From Ensifer adhaerens (GTDB lineage Bacteria > Pseudomonadota > Alphaproteobacteria > Rhizobiales > Rhizobiaceae): 64,000 nt of DNA. The notes under the pieces were generated by a model that had not been told where the DNA came from, ran no database searches, and saw only the letters and a program-made list of their open reading frames with translations. Location of the stretch: contig NZ_CP015881.1 of assembly GCF_000697965.2 (NCBI RefSeq), positions 682,001 to 746,000 of the forward strand, read 5' to 3'. Shown here in pieces: positions 27,852 to 36,187 of the stretch (the stretch's first letter is position 1; the number at the start of each line of letters is the position of its first letter). The position numbers and the translations under genes were made by a program.

Positions 27852-28883
27852 ATGAACAGCAGGATTCTGCAGCTCTGTGCGACAGTTGCCGGCATCGCCG
27901 TCGGCCTGGTGGCCGCGACCGCTGCCAACGCCGCGACGACGCTCGAAACCGTCAAGGCCCGCGGCAAGCTGATCTGCGGCGTCTCGATGAGCACGCCGGG
28001 CTTTGCGACGGCCGATGCCAAGGGTCACATGGAAGGCTTCGACGTCGATGTCTGCCGCGCCGTGGCGGCTGCCGTATTCGGCGATCCGGAAAAGGTCGAC
28101 TTCGTCCTGACCAACATCAATACGCGCTTCCAGGCGCTTCAGTCCGGCGAGATCGACATGCTGTCGCGCCAGACGACCATGACCTTTTCGCGCGAAACCT
28201 CACTCGGGCTCGATTTCGGCCCGACCGTGTTCTACGACGGCCAGGGTCTGATGGTGCCGAAGTCGCTCGGCGTCAGCAGCGCCAAGGAACTGACCGACGC
28301 AGCGATCTGCACGCTGCCGGGCACCACGACCGCCCAGAACCTCAGCGACTTCTTCCGTACGATCGGCGGCAAGTTCGAGCTGGTCGTCTTCGAAAGCCCG
28401 GACGAAAACCGCAACGCCTTCTTCTCCGGCCGCTGCGAGGCGATCTCGTCCGACCGTTCGGACCTTGCCTCGATCCGCGCCGTTGCCAACAACCCGGACG
28501 ATTACGTCGTGCTGCCGGAAACGATCTCAAAGGAGCCGCTGGCGCCGGCCGTTCGCCAGAACGATTCCAACTGGCGTGACATCGTCTCCTGGTCTGCCTG
28601 GATGCTGATGGCTGCCGAAGAGCGTGGGATCACCCAGGCCAATGTCGACGAGATGACCAAGAGCGAGGATCCGGAGATCCAGCGCATGCTCGGCGTCAGC
28701 GAAGAACTCGGCAAGATGCTGAACCTCGACAACAAGTGGGGCTACAACATCATCAAGGGCGTCGGGAACTACGGCGAAGTGTTCGAGCGCAACCTCGGCA
28801 CCAAGACCGCGCTTGGCCTGACGCGTGGCCCGAACACGCGCTGGAGCGAAGGTGGCCTGCTCTACGCACCGCCGTTCCGTTGA
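27852..28883 (+). CDS. Amino-acid ABC transporter substrate-binding protein (AapJ-like)
   Basis: This polar-amino-acid binding protein (family 3) has 343 residues. The signal peptide is MNSRILQLCATVAGIAVGLV, ending near AANAATT. The mature protein starts LETVKARGKLICGVSMSTPG, with GFDVDVCRAVAAAVFG and the long C-terminal extension (GYNIIKGVGNYGEVFERNLG) typical of AapJ, the general L-amino-acid binding protein of rhizobia. GGGAGGGAATTC precedes the ATG. It heads an operon of two permeases and an amidohydrolase. The specificity here may differ from AapJ because the regulator and the terminal enzyme are not those of the aap operon. Confidence 0.9.
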   Translation: MNSRILQLCATVAGIAVGLVAATAANAATTLETVKARGKLICGVSMSTPGFATADAKGHMEGFDVDVCRAVAAAVFGDPEKVDFVLTNINTRFQALQSGEIDMLSRQTTMTFSRETSLGLDFGPTVFYDGQGLMVPKSLGVSSAKELTDAAICTLPGTTTAQNLSDFFRTIGGKFELVVFESPDENRNAFFSGRCEAISSDRSDLASIRAVANNPDDYVVLPETISKEPLAPAVRQNDSNWRDIVSWSAWMLMAAEERGITQANVDEMTKSEDPEIQRMLGVSEELGKMLNLDNKWGYNIIKGVGNYGEVFERNLGTKTALGLTRGPNTRWSEGGLLYAPPFR

Positions 28884-29054
28884 GAATCGACGGGCCCGCG
28901 CGTTTCGCTCGGGTCCACGTCTCCACATGGTGCCTAATCGGCCCGTGGAGAGTGCGCGCGGTATGCCGCCGTACTATAAACGATAGAAATCGATCAAGTT
29001 ATGATCTTGGGTCGCGCCGGCCCGAGATCATTGTGCTCCAAGGGACGGGTGCCG

Positions 29055-30203
29055 ATGCCCCTGTTTTATGACGCGCGCATTCGCGCCTATCTCTATCAAG
29101 TGATCGCCGTCGGCGTCGTGCTGCTCATCGCCTGGGTGATGTTCAGCACCGCAAGCGCCAATCTTGCCAAGCAGGATATTGCGACCGGTTTCGGCTTCCT
29201 GGCGCGCCAGGCCGGATTTGTCATTACCGAATCTGCCATCACCTATGAGCCGACGGATACGATCGGCCGCGCGATCCTCGTCGGCATCACCAACACGGTC
29301 AAGGTTTCGCTGCTCGCTGCCCTGTTCGGCACTGTTCTCGGGCTGTTGGTCGGCATCGGGCGGCTGTCGCACAATCCGGTGTTGTCGCGGCTGATGCTTG
29401 CCTATGTGGAAGCGCTGCGCAACGTGCCGCTGCTGCTTTATCTTCTGCTCTGGTATTCGCTGATCATCTCCGTGTTTCCGCCAGTCAAGCAGGCGATCGA
29501 GATGCTTCCCGGCGTCTTTCTGTCGAACAGCGGTCTGGTCACGCCGGCGCTGCACTGGCAGAGCGGTTTCGCTGCGCTGGTCACGGCCTTTGTTGTCGGC
29601 GTCGCTGCCGCCGTCGTTACCGCGCGCATTCTCGGCCGCCGCCGCATCGTAACCGGCAAGGAGCGGCCGATTGCCCTGTTCGCGACGATCGCGTTTCTGC
29701 TGCCGCTCGCCGCAACCATCCTCTTCGCAAACATCTCGGTCACCTGGGATGTGCCGGAACTCGGCCGCTTCCGCCTGAGCGGCGGCTATCATTTGCGCCC
29801 CGAATTCGTGGCGCTTCTGCTAGGGCTGACGCTCAGCGTGTCGGCCAATGTCGCGGAAATCGTTCGCGCTGGCATCCAGGCAGTCAGCAAGGGGCAGTGG
29901 GAAGCGGCGACGGCACTTGGCCTGTCGCGGGCACGCACGCTGAAGCTCGTGATCCTGCCGCAGGCGCTGCGCATCATCATTCCGCCGCTCACGAACACCT
30001 ATCTGACCGTGTTCAAGAACAGCTCGCTCGCGATCGCCATCGGCTATCCGGATCTGGTGATGGTCTCAAACACGATTATGAACCAGACGGGCCAGGCGAT
30101 TGAAGCCATTGCCATTTTCATGGGCGTCTATCTCGGCCTGTCGATCCTGATCTCGCTGGTGATGAACTGGTACAATGCGCGGGTCGCGCTGAGGGAGCGC
30201 TGA
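29055..30203 (+). CDS. Amino-acid ABC transporter permease (AapQ-like)
   Basis: This inner-membrane permease of 382 residues has an N-terminal helix (YLYQVIAVGVVLLIAWVMFS) and further helices around 70-110 (TIGRAILVGITNTVKVSLLA), 160-180 and 200-235. The HisMQ EAA loop is ISKGQW-like: AGIQAVSKGQWEAATALGLS. The C-terminal helices end in NWYNARVALRER. The long central insertion matches AapQ rather than the shorter HisQ type. The ATG at 29055 has AAGGGACGG upstream. It stops 3 bp before the next permease gene. Confidence 0.9.
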   Translation: MPLFYDARIRAYLYQVIAVGVVLLIAWVMFSTASANLAKQDIATGFGFLARQAGFVITESAITYEPTDTIGRAILVGITNTVKVSLLAALFGTVLGLLVGIGRLSHNPVLSRLMLAYVEALRNVPLLLYLLLWYSLIISVFPPVKQAIEMLPGVFLSNSGLVTPALHWQSGFAALVTAFVVGVAAAVVTARILGRRRIVTGKERPIALFATIAFLLPLAATILFANISVTWDVPELGRFRLSGGYHLRPEFVALLLGLTLSVSANVAEIVRAGIQAVSKGQWEAATALGLSRARTLKLVILPQALRIIIPPLTNTYLTVFKNSSLAIAIGYPDLVMVSNTIMNQTGQAIEAIAIFMGVYLGLSILISLVMNWYNARVALRER

Positions 30204-30206
30204 GCC

Positions 30207-31313
30207 ATGACACAGGTCGACACCCTCGCGAGCAATGCGACGCTTGCGCCGAGCCGCGAAGCGCCACCGGCATCGCGCAGCCGCTGGTTCAGCGCCTATT
30301 TCGGCACGCCCGGCAATGCGCTGATCACCATCCTCTGCCTCGGCACGGTCTTTGCGCTCGCCAAGCTCGCAATCGGCTGGCTCTTCGTCGACGCCACCTT
30401 TGTGGGCACGCCGGCGGAATGCAAGGCGACCAGCGGCGCCTGCTGGCCGTTCCTGTCGGCGAAGATGCGCTACATCTTTTTCGGCTTTTATCCCTTTGAA
30501 GAGCAATGGCGTCCGCTGACGGCGATGCTTCTGTTTCTCGGCGCCTGCCTCGTCTCGATGATGCCGAAGGTCTGGGGGCGGGGACTGCTGATCGCCTGGG
30601 TCGCCGTCGTCCTGCCGGTGCTCTATGTGCTGATGGCGGGCGGCTATTTCGGGCTCACGGTCGTGCCCACGACGCAATGGGGCGGGCTGCCGCTTTCCTT
30701 CATGCTCTCCTTCATCGGGCTTGCCTGCGCGCTCCCGCTTGGCATTGCGCTGGCGCTCGCCCGCGCATCGAGCCTTCCGGCAATCCGCGTCCTCGGCGTC
30801 GGCTTCATCGAGATCGTGCGCGGGGTGCCGCTGATCAGCATCCTGTTCATGGCGACGGTCATGCTGCCCCTGTTCATGCCCAATGGCATCACCATCGACA
30901 AGCTCGTCCGGGCGCAGGTGGCGATCATCCTCTTTGCCGCCGCCTATATCGCCGAGATCGTGCGCGGCGGCCTGCAGGCGGTTCCCAACGGGCAGGTCGA
31001 GGCCGGCCATTCGCTGGGTCTGCATTACTGGCAGATCATGCGTAAAATCGTGCTGCCGCAGGCGCTGAAGAAGGTCATTCCGCCCTTGGTCAGCCTGTTC
31101 ATCGGCTTCTTCCAGGATACAACGCTGGTGACGATCGTCGGTCTGCTCGACTTCCTCGACACCGTCCGCACCGCCATGCGCGACCCGCAATGGCAGGGCA
31201 TCGCGGTGCTGGAGGGCTATGTCTTCGCGGCTGTTGTATACTTCGTTTTCAGCGCTCTCATGGGGGCTTACAGCCGTTTCCTTGAGCAATATTTCAGGAC
31301 CACGCATGACTAA
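30207..31313 (+). CDS. Amino-acid ABC transporter permease (AapM-like)
   Basis: This is the second permease, 368 residues. Helices occur at about 30-55, 100-120, 130-150, 160-185 and near the C-terminus, with the EAA loop GGLQAVPNGQVEAGHSLGLH. The N-terminal cytoplasmic segment and the ECKATSGACWPFLSAKMRYI loop are characteristic of AapM. It overlaps the following amidohydrolase gene by 8 bp. Remarkably, the expected ATPase gene (aapP) does not follow, so this transporter must borrow an ATPase encoded elsewhere. Confidence 0.9.
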   Translation: MTQVDTLASNATLAPSREAPPASRSRWFSAYFGTPGNALITILCLGTVFALAKLAIGWLFVDATFVGTPAECKATSGACWPFLSAKMRYIFFGFYPFEEQWRPLTAMLLFLGACLVSMMPKVWGRGLLIAWVAVVLPVLYVLMAGGYFGLTVVPTTQWGGLPLSFMLSFIGLACALPLGIALALARASSLPAIRVLGVGFIEIVRGVPLISILFMATVMLPLFMPNGITIDKLVRAQVAIILFAAAYIAEIVRGGLQAVPNGQVEAGHSLGLHYWQIMRKIVLPQALKKVIPPLVSLFIGFFQDTTLVTIVGLLDFLDTVRTAMRDPQWQGIAVLEGYVFAAVVYFVFSALMGAYSRFLEQYFRTTHD

Positions 31314-32745
31314 AGAGATCCACGTCATCCGCAAAGCGCATACGCTCGTCGCCTTCGACCGCAAGCTTAATGGCCATGTCTATCTCAACGACGCCGACGT
31401 CGCCTATGACGAGAAGGGCTTCGTGCATGTCGGCGGCCACTATGACGGTCCGTTCGTCAGCGAAAGCTCCGGCCGCGACCGGATGATCCTGCCGGGCTTC
31501 GTCAACGTGCATTGCCATTCCGGCGAGGAGCCGATCTCCAAGGGCATCTTCGAGGACATGGGGACGGCAGCGCTCTGGGGCAATGCGCTCTACGAATACT
31601 CCAACCTTCTGGAAATCGATGACGATGCGATCGAGGCGTCGCTGACGGTCATGGTCGGCGACCTGATGCGTAGTGGCGTCACCACGTTGCTCGATATTGC
31701 CGGCCCGCATGCGAGCTGGCTGCCGACGCTTGCCAAGAGTGGTGCACGCACCTTCGTCGCGCCGGGTTTCCGCGAAGCGCAATGGCACGTCGAAGACAGC
31801 CATCGTCTTGACTTCCGTTGGGACAGGGCGCGGGGGCGCGATGCCTTTGCGCGAGCGCTTGAGGTCGTCGATACTGCGAATGCACACCCATCGGGCCGCC
31901 TTGGCGGCGTCGTCGCACCGTCGCAGATCGAGACCTGCTCGCCGGAACTGCTGCAGGATGCGGTGGCGGCAGCGCGTCAGCGCGGCATGCCGATCACCAT
32001 TCATGCTGCCCAGACCATGACCGAGCACGAAGAACTCTTGCGCCGGCACGGGCTGACGGCCGTACAATATCTTGAAAAGCTGGGTCTGCTCGGCAAGGAC
32101 CTGATCCTTGGTCATTGCATCTTCGTCGACAGCCATTCCTGGACGCGACAGCGCACGGAGATCGACTTGCGTCTGCTCGCCGAACGCCAGACGACCGTCG
32201 CCCATTGCCCGGTCACCTTCTCGCGCAGCGGCATGGCACTGGAATCGGTCGGCCGCTACCGCCGCGCCGGCGTCAACGTCGCGCTCGGAACCGACAGCTA
32301 TCCGTTCAACATGCTCGAAGAAATGCGCCAGGCGATGATCTGCGCGCGGCTCTCGGGCAAGTCCGTCTTCGACGTATCCACCGGCGACATCTTCGAGGCG
32401 GCGACGACCGCCGGCGCGCGGGCACTTGGCCGGGACGACATCGGCCGGATCGCCGTCGGCTCGAAGGCGGATTTCCTGGTGGTCGATCTCAGGCACCACG
32501 CCATGCAGCCGGTCTACGACCCCTTGCGCAATCTCCTGCATTGCGCGGCCGAGCGGGCGATCGAGCGTGTCCACGTGGACGGCACTTGCGTCGTCAGTGA
32601 TGGCCGCCCGACCTTGATCGATTATGACGGCGCGCTCGCAAAGCTCCAGGAAGCGCAGGACTACGCTTGCCGCAAGGCGGCTGAGAACGACACGAAGGGT
32701 CGCGCAATGGGGACGCTTGCGCCGCTCTCACTGCCGCGCAGGTAA
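31306..32745 (+). CDS. Metal-dependent amidohydrolase (deaminase/TrzA-AtzB type)
   Basis: This amidohydrolase of 479 residues has a TIM-barrel metal site: HxH at His69 and His71 in LPGFVNVHCHSGEE, a third His in PITIHAAQTMTEHEE, a fourth in LILGHCIFVD, and the catalytic Asp in VALGTDSYPFNML. Relatives hydrolyse or deaminate N-containing rings and side chains (triazines, guanine, cytosine, S-adenosylhomocysteine). It starts at 31306, overlapping the permease gene, so it is translationally coupled to the transporter and probably processes the imported compound. The exact substrate is unknown. Confidence 0.85.
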   Translation: MTKEIHVIRKAHTLVAFDRKLNGHVYLNDADVAYDEKGFVHVGGHYDGPFVSESSGRDRMILPGFVNVHCHSGEEPISKGIFEDMGTAALWGNALYEYSNLLEIDDDAIEASLTVMVGDLMRSGVTTLLDIAGPHASWLPTLAKSGARTFVAPGFREAQWHVEDSHRLDFRWDRARGRDAFARALEVVDTANAHPSGRLGGVVAPSQIETCSPELLQDAVAAARQRGMPITIHAAQTMTEHEELLRRHGLTAVQYLEKLGLLGKDLILGHCIFVDSHSWTRQRTEIDLRLLAERQTTVAHCPVTFSRSGMALESVGRYRRAGVNVALGTDSYPFNMLEEMRQAMICARLSGKSVFDVSTGDIFEAATTAGARALGRDDIGRIAVGSKADFLVVDLRHHAMQPVYDPLRNLLHCAAERAIERVHVDGTCVVSDGRPTLIDYDGALAKLQEAQDYACRKAAENDTKGRAMGTLAPLSLPRR

Positions 32746-32761
32746 TTCCGGCCGCGGTCCG

Positions 32762-33349
32762 TCAGGACAGAAAGCGGTGTGCGGCGAAGAGGCAGATCAG
32801 GACTGTCGCCGCCGCGCCCGCCAGCGCGCCAAGACGCCTTTCGAGGAAATCCCGGATCTCTTCGCCGAAACGGCGCAGCAGCCAGGCGAGCAGGAAGAAT
32901 CGCGCGCCGCGGGCAATGATCGCCGAGACGATGAACAGGCCGAGATTGATGTTGGCGGCGCCTGAAAGGATGGTCACGACCTTGATCGGCGGCAGATGCG
33001 CCAGGCCCGAGGTGACGAGCAGCAATGCCAGCATCTCACTGTCGACCGAGGCCTTCAGATGCTCGAAGGTGTCGAGCTTGCCGTAGAACTCGAGCAATGG
33101 CCTTGCGATGGTGTCGAAGGCATAATGGCCGAGATACCAGCCGGCGATGCCGCCAAGTACCGAGCAGACCGTCGCCACGAGCGCATAGCGCCAGGCCCGT
33201 TCCGGGCGCGCCAGCGCCATCGGGATCAAGAGAAGATCGGCCGGAACCGGGAAGATCGAGCTTTCGACAAAGGCAATGATGCCAAGCCAGACAATGGCGG
33301 TTTCCCGTGTCGCGAGCGACATTGTCCAATCGTACAGGCGTCGGAGCAT
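32762..33349 (-). CDS. DedA/SNARE-associated (VTT) family membrane protein, YqaA-like
   Basis: This integral membrane protein of 195 residues has the VTT fold: helix 1 includes the motif FVESSIFPVPADLLLIPMAL, with the E..F.P.P.D signature. A reentrant region follows, with GGIAGWYLGHYAFDTIARPL and further helices at GLAHLPPIKVVTILSGAANI and GARFFLLAWLLRRFGEE. DedA-family proteins are thought to move lipids across the membrane and affect proton-motive force and drug sensitivity. The start at 33349 (MLRRLYDWTM) is preferred; the longer frame to 33454 has no family resemblance. It lies alone on its strand between unrelated genes. Confidence 0.82.
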   Translation of the reverse strand: MLRRLYDWTMSLATRETAIVWLGIIAFVESSIFPVPADLLLIPMALARPERAWRYALVATVCSVLGGIAGWYLGHYAFDTIARPLLEFYGKLDTFEHLKASVDSEMLALLLVTSGLAHLPPIKVVTILSGAANINLGLFIVSAIIARGARFFLLAWLLRRFGEEIRDFLERRLGALAGAAATVLICLFAAHRFLS

Positions 33350-33478
33350 GAGGTGCGGTTCTCTGTTGGCCCGGGGTCCGTTTACGGGCCCCAAGGCTCG
33401 TCTATAGGCCAGAGAGCAGGGTGTAAATGTGGCTGACTTCTGTATTTGAGACAATTCTCACGAGAAGCCGTGCCGGTA

Positions 33479-34384
33479 TTATTGGGCAGCCGCCATGCGC
33501 GCGTAGCGCCCTGGCGGTTGCCCGACATGGCGGCTGAAGGCCGTGCTGAAGGTGCTTGCCGAGCTGTAGCCGACATGTTCGGCGACGGCGGCAAGATCCA
33601 GTTCGCGTTGCCGCAGCAGGTCCTTGGCGATCGCCATGCGCCAGACGAGCAGATACTCCATCGGTGGCACGCCGACGGCGCGCGTGAAGCGCTCGAAGAA
33701 GACGGAGCGCGACAGTGCGGCCTCGTGCGCCAGCTCCGTCACGGTCCAGGGATGGGCGGGATCGGCGTGGATCTGGCGAATGGCCACCGCCAGCCGCGCA
33801 TCTCCCAGCCCGCGCAACAGGCCGGGTGCCGCGCTCTCCCCTTCAATTGATCGAAGCGCCTCGACAAGCATCACTTCCACAAGGCGTGCGAGAACCAGGT
33901 CGTGGCCCGGGCGTTCGTCGCGTGCTTCTTCGCCCACAATGCGGACGAGCGTCGAAAGCCGTTCTATCCCGCGCAAATGCATCAATGCCGGCAGCAGCGA
34001 AACGAGCAGTCCGGCGTCGGGCGAGTCGAGGACGAAATAGCCGCCGAGCAGGCGCACGTCCGGTTCGCCGTCCTGCCTGCCATGGCGAACTTCGCCGACC
34101 GGTGACGGCGCCGCCTTGGGATCGATGAAGGTCGGCTGAACCGGATCGAAGCCCGAGATGGTGAAGCCGGGCGTGCGAGGCAACAACACGAAGTCGCCCG
34201 CCTGCAGCGTCACCGGCGCCTCGCCATCGACTGCCAGCCGGCACGATCCCTCGATGGCGGTACAAAAGCTCGGATGACCGAATTCGGAGTAGCGAACCGC
34301 CCAGCGGCCGGCACCGCTGATGCCTTTGGTGAACACTGTGCGTGGGCGGAGAAGCTGAATAAGCTGCGAGAGGGGATCGGTCAT
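33479..34384 (-). CDS. AraC-family transcriptional regulator with cupin sensor domain
   Basis: This regulator of 301 residues has an N-terminal AraC-ligand/cupin domain (GHPSFCTAIEGSCRLAVDGE, QAGDFVLLPRTPGFTI). Two C-terminal helix-turn-helix motifs follow (TVTELAHEAALSRSVFFERF and LAAVAEHVGYSSASTFSTAF, then SRHVGQPPGRY). It is divergent from an SDR gene 97 bp away, the standard arrangement for a regulator and the enzyme gene it controls. Its inducer is probably the SDR substrate, but that is inference. Confidence 0.9.
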   Translation of the reverse strand: MTDPLSQLIQLLRPRTVFTKGISGAGRWAVRYSEFGHPSFCTAIEGSCRLAVDGEAPVTLQAGDFVLLPRTPGFTISGFDPVQPTFIDPKAAPSPVGEVRHGRQDGEPDVRLLGGYFVLDSPDAGLLVSLLPALMHLRGIERLSTLVRIVGEEARDERPGHDLVLARLVEVMLVEALRSIEGESAAPGLLRGLGDARLAVAIRQIHADPAHPWTVTELAHEAALSRSVFFERFTRAVGVPPMEYLLVWRMAIAKDLLRQRELDLAAVAEHVGYSSASTFSTAFSRHVGQPPGRYARMAAAQ

Positions 34385-34481
34385 TTCAGGATGCTAGCAA
34401 ATAAAATCAGGACTTCAAGCCGTAGAACGTCCGCAGTCCGCGCAGTACTCCGTTTCCATCGCAACCACGAAGGATACCGCT

Positions 34482-35225
34482 ATGAAGACCGTACTGATCA
34501 CTGGCTGCTCTTCCGGCTACGGGCTGGAGACTGCGCGCCGCTTTCATGCCGAAGGCTGGAGCGTGATTGCCACGATGCGCTCGCCCCGACACGATATTCT
34601 GCCGAATTCGAAGCGGCTTCGTTTGCTGGCACTCGATGTCACCGATCCCGACAGCGTCTCAGCCGCCATCGCGGAAAGCGGTCCGATCGATGCGCTCGTC
34701 AACAATGCGGGCATCGGCGTGGTGGGTGCCTTCGAGGCAACGCCGATGTCCCATATCCGCAAGGTCTTCGACACCAATACCTTCGGCGTGATGGCGATGA
34801 CCCAGGCGGTGATCCCGCAGTTCCGTGCTCGCCGGTCCGGCGTCGTCGTCAACGTCACCTCCAGCGTGACGCTTGCTTCCATGCCGCTGGCTGCCGCCTA
34901 TACCGCCAGCAAGACGGCGATCACTGGCTTCACCGGTTCGCTTGCCCACGAGCTTGCCGCCTTCGATATCCGTGTCAAGCTGGTCGAGCCGGGTTACGCG
35001 CCAACCACGCGCTTTGCTCACAACACGACGATGCGGGTCGAGGACCTGATCCCCGAGGCCTATGCCGAATTCGCAGCGCCGATCTTCGCCCAATTTGCAG
35101 CACCGTCTCTGGTGACGACCGAGGCCGACGTCGCGGAGGCCGTCTGGCAAGCGGCGAACGATTTGTCCGGCCAGCTCCATTTCCCGGCCGGCGACGATGC
35201 GGTGGCGCTGGCACAGGCAGGCTGA
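34482..35225 (+). CDS. Short-chain dehydrogenase/reductase controlled by the adjacent AraC regulator
   Basis: This classical SDR has 247 residues. The NAD(P)-binding motif is TGCSSGYG (about residues 7-14), followed by NNAG and the catalytic set Ser (SSVTLASM) and YTASK. The TGCSSGYGLETARRFHAEGW opening matches a group of NADP-dependent oxidoreductases of unknown substrate. The ATG at 34482 follows AAGGATACCGCT. It diverges from the AraC regulator gene. Confidence 0.88.
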   Translation: MKTVLITGCSSGYGLETARRFHAEGWSVIATMRSPRHDILPNSKRLRLLALDVTDPDSVSAAIAESGPIDALVNNAGIGVVGAFEATPMSHIRKVFDTNTFGVMAMTQAVIPQFRARRSGVVVNVTSSVTLASMPLAAAYTASKTAITGFTGSLAHELAAFDIRVKLVEPGYAPTTRFAHNTTMRVEDLIPEAYAEFAAPIFAQFAAPSLVTTEADVAEAVWQAANDLSGQLHFPAGDDAVALAQAG

Positions 35226-35250
35226 CGTACCTGAACTCAACTGCGCGTCT

Positions 35251-36060
35251 TCAGGCGATCTCGGGGTAGCCGAGACGATGCGCGAACCGCGCCAGTTCCG
35301 CCACAGGCTCGTAATCGGCATCCGACAGAACCGCGAAGTCTTTTAGGGAAAGCACAGCGCGGGCCTCAGCCAAATTGGGCTCCGTAATCGCCCGTCCGAG
35401 TGAACTGCACAGCAGCAAAAGCTCGTCGTCCGAGGCGTCGCCGCGGGTGACGAGAGGCAGGCCCGGCGTGCTGGCAGTGGCGGTCAAGACCCGCAGACCG
35501 GCCACGCGTTCCGGATCAAAACGTTGCGTATTGCCATAGGTCACGCAGTCGATGGCGGCCACGTCGGCAGTGTCCGATGCAACCGCATCGATGCTTGCCA
35601 AATGGCTGCCGGTTTCGGCAACAGAGGAGAAGAACCGGCCATTGCGGCTGCGGGGCGCGATCGCCGCGCGCAACAGGTTGGTTCCGGAATTGCTGATCGG
35701 ATCGTTGATGGCAGCCCGTGTCCCCCGGAGATCTTCAAGGGAACGGACCGGTGCGTTTGCTCGCACGATGACGAAGCTGCACATGTCGGGCCCGTCGCAG
35801 CCCGGGTGCCCGTAGACCGGCGTAGCGACAAGGCGAACCTTGCCGCGCAAATGCCGCACGTAGGGATAACCGCACGTCTGCGCGAGCAGCAGCGCCGGAT
35901 GAAGCCAGGCATCGGCATGATGGAGGACGGCGTCCAATCGGTCGGGCACATCCGTCAGGCCCTCGCGCCGCAGGTCGTCGCGCAGGAACGCCCAGAGCGT
36001 TGCCGTTGCGGCCGCGAGCGGCTGAGGGCTGACATACATCGCAAGGCTGGCTATCCGCAT
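35251..36060 (-). CDS. PhnD-like phosphonate/phosphite-type binding protein without visible signal peptide
   Basis: This protein of 269 residues belongs to the PhnD/SsuA-like type II periplasmic binding fold (family 12). Segments such as DPISNSGTNLLRAAIAPRSR, SFVIVRANAPVRSLEDLRGT and SVAETGSHLASIDAVASDTA are typical of PhnD proteins. The start at 36060 (MRIASLAMYVSPQPLAAATA) gives no signal peptide, and the alternative starts upstream do not create one. No permease or ATPase is nearby. It could be a cytoplasmic ligand-binding protein or an orphan binding protein whose leader I misjudge. Confidence 0.8.
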   Translation of the reverse strand: MRIASLAMYVSPQPLAAATATLWAFLRDDLRREGLTDVPDRLDAVLHHADAWLHPALLLAQTCGYPYVRHLRGKVRLVATPVYGHPGCDGPDMCSFVIVRANAPVRSLEDLRGTRAAINDPISNSGTNLLRAAIAPRSRNGRFFSSVAETGSHLASIDAVASDTADVAAIDCVTYGNTQRFDPERVAGLRVLTATASTPGLPLVTRGDASDDELLLLCSSLGRAITEPNLAEARAVLSLKDFAVLSDADYEPVAELARFAHRLGYPEIA

Positions 36061-36187
36061 GATTTCCCCGCGCTCCATGAGCACTCCCGCCATGGCGTAA
36101 AATGCGTTCGGCGAAGCGTCAAGGCCGTGGTCGCGGCGCCAAAGCGGTGGCAGCCATGCGTCTGGATGGCGGCGCCGATGTGCGGTG

